DNA of 64,000 bases from Deltaproteobacteria bacterium (lineage in GTDB: Bacteria; Myxococcota_A; Polyangia; GCA-2747355), in NCBI GenBank assembly GCA_020633415.1, contig JACKDQ010000007.1, positions 124,001-188,000 on the forward strand, read 5' to 3'. The notes beneath the pieces were generated by a model that saw only the letters and a list, made by a program, of their open reading frames with translations, was not told the DNA's origin and ran no database searches. Positions 60,028 through 64,000 of the stretch are shown piece by piece (the stretch's first letter is position 1; each line of letters starts with the position of its first letter). The translations under genes were made by a program, and so were the position numbers.

Positions 60028-61491
60028 TTAGTAGCGGTAGTGGTCCGGTTTGAACGGCCCCTTTTGCGATACGCCGAGGTATTGGGCTTGCTTGGCGGTC
60101 AGCTGGGTGAGCTTTGCACCAACCTTTGCCAGGTGCAACGCCGCGACCTTCTCGTCGAGGTGCTTGGGCAAGACGTAGACCTTGTCGGTGGTGTACTCGC
60201 GAGTCTTGTTTTGGGCATCGTTCCAGAGCGCGATTTGCGCCATCGTCTGATTGGTGAACGAGTTCGACATCACGAAACTCGGGTGACCCGTGGCGCAGCC
60301 CAAGTTCACCAGTCGCCCGCGCGCCAAGATGATCAAGCGCTTGCCGTCGGGGAAGATGAAGTGGTCGACTTGCGGCTTGATCGCCTCTTCGCGGATCTCC
60401 GGATGTTGTTCGAGCCAAGCCATCTGGATCTCCGAATCGAAGTGACCGATGTTGCAGACGATCGCTTCGTCCTTCATCGACTGCATGTGGTCACCGGTGA
60501 TCACGTCGCAGCAGCCGGTCGCGGTGACGAAGATGTCGCCGACTTTGGCGGCCTCTTCCATTGTCGTGACTTCGAAGCCCTCCATCGCCGCTTGCAGCGC
60601 GCAGATCGGATCGATCTCGGTAATCATTACCCGCGCGCCTAGGCCCTTAGCCGACTGCGCGCAACCCTTGCCGACGTCGCCATAGCCAGCAACGACCACG
60701 ACCTTGCCGGCGACCATCACATCGGTAGCGCGCTTGATCCCGTCCATCAGCGACTCGCGGCAGCCGTAGAGGTTGTCGAACTTCGACTTGGTGACCGAGT
60801 CGTTGACGTTGATCGCCGGAAACAGCAGCTGACCGTTTTGTGCCATCTCGTAAAGGCGGTGAACGCCGGTGGTTGTCTCTTCAGAGACGCCGACGATCTG
60901 CTTTGCCATTTTGGTGAAGCGTTGCGGGTCTTCTTCGAGACTGCGCGCCAGCGTGCGATAGATCCACTTCATCTCCTCGACGTCGGTGCTGTCAGGGGAG
61001 GGGACCTTGCCGGCTTTTTCGAACTCGACACCCTTGTGGACCAACAAGGTCAGATCGCCACCGTCGTCGAGGATCAGGTTCGGCATGTTGCCACCGTCGA
61101 AGGCGGTGACTTGGGTCAGGATGCAGCTCCAGTAATCTTCGAGGGTCTCGCCCTTCCAAGCGAACACCGGCACGCCGGTCTTGGCGATCGCCGCTGCGGC
61201 GTGATCCTGCGTCGAATAGATGTTGCAGCTGGTCCAGGTGACTTCGGCACCGAGGTCGCGCAAGGTCTCGATCAACACCGCGGTTTGTACCGTCATATGC
61301 AGGCAGCCGGCGACGCGGGCCCCTTTGAGCGGATTTTTGCCCTTGTACTCAGCGCGCAACGCCATCAACCCTGGCATTTCCTTTTCCGCCATGGCGATCT
61401 CTTTGCGGCCCCAATCGGCGAGCCCAAGGTCTTTGACCTTGAATTTCCCGGCTGCACCATCCTGCCCACTGACTTTGTTGATTGCACTCAT
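60028..61491 (-). CDS. ahcY: Adenosylhomocysteinase (S-adenosylhomocysteine hydrolase)
   Basis: A 487-residue NAD-dependent enzyme that splits S-adenosylhomocysteine to adenosine and homocysteine, relieving methyltransferase inhibition in the methyl cycle. Signatures: SCNIYSTQDHAAAAIA, LILDDGGDLT, NLYGCRESLMDGIKRATDVM, the NAD fold VVVAGYGDVGKGCA, and the C-terminal KPDHYRY that closes the neighbouring active site in the tetramer. Length suits the long bacterial class. AGGAG lies 6 bp before ATG. It follows the ArsR-methyltransferase gene by 9 bp and ends at the terminator at 59926-59962. Confidence 0.98.
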   Translation of the reverse strand: MSAINKVSGQDGAAGKFKVKDLGLADWGRKEIAMAEKEMPGLMALRAEYKGKNPLKGARVAGCLHMTVQTAVLIETLRDLGAEVTWTSCNIYSTQDHAAAAIAKTGVPVFAWKGETLEDYWSCILTQVTAFDGGNMPNLILDDGGDLTLLVHKGVEFEKAGKVPSPDSTDVEEMKWIYRTLARSLEEDPQRFTKMAKQIVGVSEETTTGVHRLYEMAQNGQLLFPAINVNDSVTKSKFDNLYGCRESLMDGIKRATDVMVAGKVVVVAGYGDVGKGCAQSAKGLGARVMITEIDPICALQAAMEGFEVTTMEEAAKVGDIFVTATGCCDVITGDHMQSMKDEAIVCNIGHFDSEIQMAWLEQHPEIREEAIKPQVDHFIFPDGKRLIILARGRLVNLGCATGHPSFVMSNSFTNQTMAQIALWNDAQNKTREYTTDKVYVLPKHLDEKVAALHLAKVGAKLTQLTAKQAQYLGVSQKGPFKPDHYRY

Positions 61492-61500
61492 CGAACTCTC

Positions 61501-62472
61501 CTAAACGGCCCTTTTGTTGAGACGGGCGATGGCGACCAGCCAGTCGAGGTGCCCGTCGTGTTCTGCGCTGACAAACGCTCGCGGGATCGACGTCACCCGG
61601 GGAGCGGAAAAACCAGCTTGAGCAAACATCTCCTTCAGCTCTTCGATCGAAAAGCCGAGCCAAACGTCGCCTTGAAGGCGCATCGCTTCATCGTCATGCG
61701 GTAGATAATCGAGCAGCAATAATGTGCCATCGGCGCGCAAAAGGCGAGCCGCTTGGCGGAGGGTTTCACCCGGCCGCGAACTGTGGTGCAGCGTGCGAGC
61801 CAGCGCCACCAGATCTGCGCCGCCTTGATCATCGACATCACGCAACAACCCGACATCGCTTAGCTCTGCTTCGCGGAGCCGAACGTTGTGCAGGCGTGTG
61901 GCCTTCAGACGCGCTGCGGCTTGGGCCAAGCGGGCAGGCGAGCGGTCGATCGCCAAGACGCGCTCGAAGACCGGTGCCATCAATTCGAGAAACAGCCCCT
62001 CGCCGGTGCCGACATCGATCGCAAACTGGGTTCGCGGCAGCAGCCGTGACAGCGCGTAAATATAAGCGCGCAGTGCGCTCGGTGGGATTTCTGCGACTGG
62101 GTCGGTGTTCGCTGCTTGGCCGTCGAAAAAGTGGCGACCGGCGTCTTCGCGTGCGGCGACCAACTCGGGCAATCGCTGACGGCTACCGTCGGCGACGGCC
62201 AGGCGCGTCCCCTCGACCAGCGCATCTTTGACCACCGGATCGTCCGAGCTCACCGTGCGCAGATAGGCACGCGTGCCGTCTTTGCGCACGCTGACCAGCG
62301 CCGCTTTGCGCAGCGGCGCGACCTTCTTTGAGACCTGCGGTTGGCTGGTCCGCAACAGATCCGCCAGCTCGCCGACGGCCAGCTCCTCATCGGCCAGTAG
62401 CGCCAAAGCCTTGAGGCGCACCGGATCGGCAAGCATCCGGTAGAGCTCGGTGCGGGGTAGCGCGGTAACCAT
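61501..62472 (-). CDS. ArsR-type regulator fused to SAM-dependent methyltransferase-like domain
   Basis: A 323-residue protein. Residues 8-75 are an ArsR winged helix (LYRMLADPVRLKALALLADE, ELADLLRTSQPQVSKKVAPL). Residues about 145-260 are a class I methyltransferase fold with IDVGTGEGLFLELM (SAM-binding glycine motif) and LLRADGTLLLLDYLPHDDE. The same layout and ahcY linkage is described for SahR-type regulators that sense SAH or SAM, so it probably controls its own operon. The metal-binding Cys of classical ArsR proteins is absent. ATG 62472 is chosen over TTG 62490 because the latter lies inside the operator. Confidence 0.88.
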   Translation of the reverse strand: MVTALPRTELYRMLADPVRLKALALLADEELAVGELADLLRTSQPQVSKKVAPLRKAALVSVRKDGTRAYLRTVSSDDPVVKDALVEGTRLAVADGSRQRLPELVAAREDAGRHFFDGQAANTDPVAEIPPSALRAYIYALSRLLPRTQFAIDVGTGEGLFLELMAPVFERVLAIDRSPARLAQAAARLKATRLHNVRLREAELSDVGLLRDVDDQGGADLVALARTLHHSSRPGETLRQAARLLRADGTLLLLDYLPHDDEAMRLQGDVWLGFSIEELKEMFAQAGFSAPRVTSIPRAFVSAEHDGHLDWLVAIARLNKRAV

Positions 62473-62482
62473 CGACTTATTA

Positions 62483-62508
62483 TATTCCAAAATTCGAATA
62501 ATGGAATA
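62483..62508. promoter_or_regulatory. Palindromic operator upstream of the arsR-methyltransferase/ahcY operon
   Basis: TATTCCA (62483-62489) and TGGAATA (62502-62508) are perfect inverted arms, and a second palindrome ATTCGAAT (62492-62499) shares exactly the same centre. Further TTGGAAT half-sites stand at 62524-62530 and 62532-62538. The symmetry, AT-rich context and position just before the start suit an ArsR-family dimer acting as autorepressor. Confidence 0.7.
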
Positions 62509-62664
62509 CTTGCTTCGATCCTGTTGGAATGTTGGAATAATTTTAAATTCTTGGGCGGTTTTCGTCGCACGATCTGCTGGGCTGGACCAGGCGACGACCG
62601 CTCGCGCGCTCGACGTGACACCGCCAGTCGTGATCGCGCCTGCCCTGAGCTACCTTGCGTAAGG

Positions 62665-64000
62665 TCAGTTTGGCCGACACTGCTCGGAGACTTCGTCCCA
62701 GGCGAGTTCCTCTGTACGGCAGCCGCCGACGCAGCTGCCGTTGCTGGCCTTGTAGTCCGCCAGGCAGCGGCGCCAGTTGAGGTAGGGCGTCATGCACTCG
62801 GCAGTAGTCTTGATCATCCCACCGGCCTCACACAGTGACTTGCAGTCGCCCGGTGCCGAGCCACAGGCCTCAAACGCGCTGCACAGTTGCTGGCAAGCGC
62901 CTTCGCCACGATCGCCACAATTGAAGTTGATGCGGTAGCGCGGCGCTCCGTCGGGGGCGAGGATTTCGGGCCAGACCGTCCAGCGCTCCCCTTCGAGTGA
63001 GTAGGACGGCGGCGGGCCACCGATCATGGCAAACCACCGTGGCTGGTTGCCGTCAAAGCTCCCCTTGTTGCGCGGCAGCATCACGAGCTGGAAATCGTCA
63101 GGTGTGCCGATGGCCAGCCAATTTACCGGGTCCCCGCTACTTGGCGCAACGATCAGCGTGCCATCGTCTTTGAACGTAAAGGTTGTTTGCTGGAGATCGT
63201 AGTTGTCGCCCACTGCGCTATCGAAGGTCCAACGGCAGTAGAGCGCCTTGAACAGCGGGTGCAGTCGCGCGCGGGTAGTAACCTTGGGCGCGTTGAAGCC
63301 AAGTGTGTACGTCCAAAAGATGCCGTAGTCTTTGGCGCTCACCCGGATAAAGGAAAAGGGCACGCCTCGCTTGACCTGTAGGGTTACCTCGCCACTCGCG
63401 CTGGTGGTCTGCGTGTTCTGCCCGTCGATTTCTACGCGGGCGTTGGCGACGGGCGTGCCGCTCTCGTAGTCTGTGACTTGAATCGTCCAGTCGACGAGCG
63501 GCGGCTCTTCGACTTGTTCGGCCAACTTGACCTGCAGCTCGCTGAGGCCGGTGTCTTCGATGACGATCGGCACTTTGGACAGCTGGTAGTAGTCGGCGAA
63601 GACCTGCAGCTCGTGAGACCCGGCGGGCAGCTCGAGGGAGAATGCGCCGTTGTGGTCGGCCACCGCGCCGACGCCGTTGCTAGACAAGAGCCGAGCGTAG
63701 CCGACCGATGAGCCCCATCGCTGGTCGATCACTGTGCCGCTGATCGTGTAGAGCGCTGGCGGTTTCGTCGCCTCGGTGAGCAGGCCGATCTCTGCCCCGG
63801 CGTAGCCCGCCGATTGTACCAAGAGCGGCGTCACCAGCTGCTGGCGCTCGCCGCTTAGCCCGGTACGCGCGGCGTAGTAGCCCGGGCCAAAAGGGGATGA
63901 GGGGGTCCAGCTGGCGTCGCTCGTCGCGTAAACCACCGCCGCATAGCTCTCGCTCTTGGGCGCAACGGCAAGCTTGACCAATAGATCAGGCTCGGCCTCG
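62665..64000 (-). CDS. Secreted/surface protein with carboxypeptidase-regulatory-like domains (5' end cut by window edge)
   Basis: The C-terminal 444 residues of a larger protein; the frame is open to base 64000. Two carboxypeptidase-regulatory-like or similar beta-sandwich modules are visible: SGTVIDQRWGSSVGYARLLS with AVADHNGAFSLELPAGSHEL, and TPVANARVEIDGQNTQT with ASGEVTLQVKRG. A beta-rich segment follows, then a cysteine-rich tail (CQQLCSAFEACGSAPGDC, CKSLCEAGG, CVGGC). Extracellular location is inferred from these domains; the signal lies outside the window. Function unknown. Confidence 0.78.
   Translation of the reverse strand, partial: EAEPDLLVKLAVAPKSESYAAVVYATSDASWTPSSPFGPGYYAARTGLSGERQQLVTPLLVQSAGYAGAEIGLLTEATKPPALYTISGTVIDQRWGSSVGYARLLSSNGVGAVADHNGAFSLELPAGSHELQVFADYYQLSKVPIVIEDTGLSELQVKLAEQVEEPPLVDWTIQVTDYESGTPVANARVEIDGQNTQTTSASGEVTLQVKRGVPFSFIRVSAKDYGIFWTYTLGFNAPKVTTRARLHPLFKALYCRWTFDSAVGDNYDLQQTTFTFKDDGTLIVAPSSGDPVNWLAIGTPDDFQLVMLPRNKGSFDGNQPRWFAMIGGPPPSYSLEGERWTVWPEILAPDGAPRYRINFNCGDRGEGACQQLCSAFEACGSAPGDCKSLCEAGGMIKTTAECMTPYLNWRRCLADYKASNGSCVGGCRTEELAWDEVSEQCRPN

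Noticed and set aside
61480..61510. A SAH riboswitch before ahcY
   Set aside because: Only 9 bp separate ahcY from the upstream gene, leaving no room; control appears to be by the ArsR-methyltransferase operator.

Overview
The window is 64 kb of GC-rich chromosomal DNA, read as coming from a member of the Myxococcota or a close deltaproteobacterial relative. The support is four Hanks-type Ser/Thr kinases with PEGA or PPC output domains, about a dozen lipoproteins (several cysteine-rich), a TonB-like protein, a metzincin protease with a MYXO-CTERM-like tail, and a LexA promoter with GTTCAG half-sites. No species can be named. No insertion sequence, prophage, CRISPR array or rRNA was seen. One tRNA, Leu(GAG), is present.

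Layout. 1-8.4 kb: edge-truncated 5'-nucleotidase lipoprotein, tRNA-Leu, CPBP membrane protease, a kinase/TPR/lipoprotein operon, a TIG-domain lipoprotein and lexA. 8.5-14 kb: a co-directional run of a secreted protein, a TonB-like protein fused to an NTF2-like domain, a transglutaminase, a roadblock-like membrane protein and a PilZ protein. 14-22.5 kb: cysteine-rich lipoprotein, a kinase facing left, then a kinase/LysM/phosphoesterase-like/kinase operon facing right. 22.4-30.6 kb, mostly minus strand: ABC1 kinase/DUF192/HemD/DUF4177 operon, then lipoproteins.

30.7-33.4 kb is the most unusual part. A textbook sigma-54 promoter with tandem 21-bp palindromic upstream elements precedes a lipoprotein gene, two bacterial microcompartment vertex proteins (EutN/CcmL, BMC-P) and a class II aldolase-like protein. 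No hexameric shell protein or aldehyde dehydrogenase is in the window, so this looks like a satellite microcompartment locus.

34-47 kb: a 2685-residue TPR protein, M16 peptidase, second CPBP protease, and a zinc-ribbon/Tudor-like protein with a histone H1-like tail encoded by tandem DNA repeats. 47-64 kb: two-component pair, a UPF0182 membrane protein carrying an inserted PDZ domain, two small membrane proteins, a matrixin-like protease with a secreted partner, gltX, a family 2 glycosyltransferase, a lipoprotein, a macrodomain protein, the arsR-methyltransferase/ahcY operon with a palindromic operator and an intrinsic terminator, and an edge-truncated secreted protein.

Gene starts are often uncertain because reading frames are long at this GC content. 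I chose starts by Shine-Dalgarno sites, signal peptides and overlaps, and say so where it matters. No database search was run; family names rest on motifs visible in the translations.
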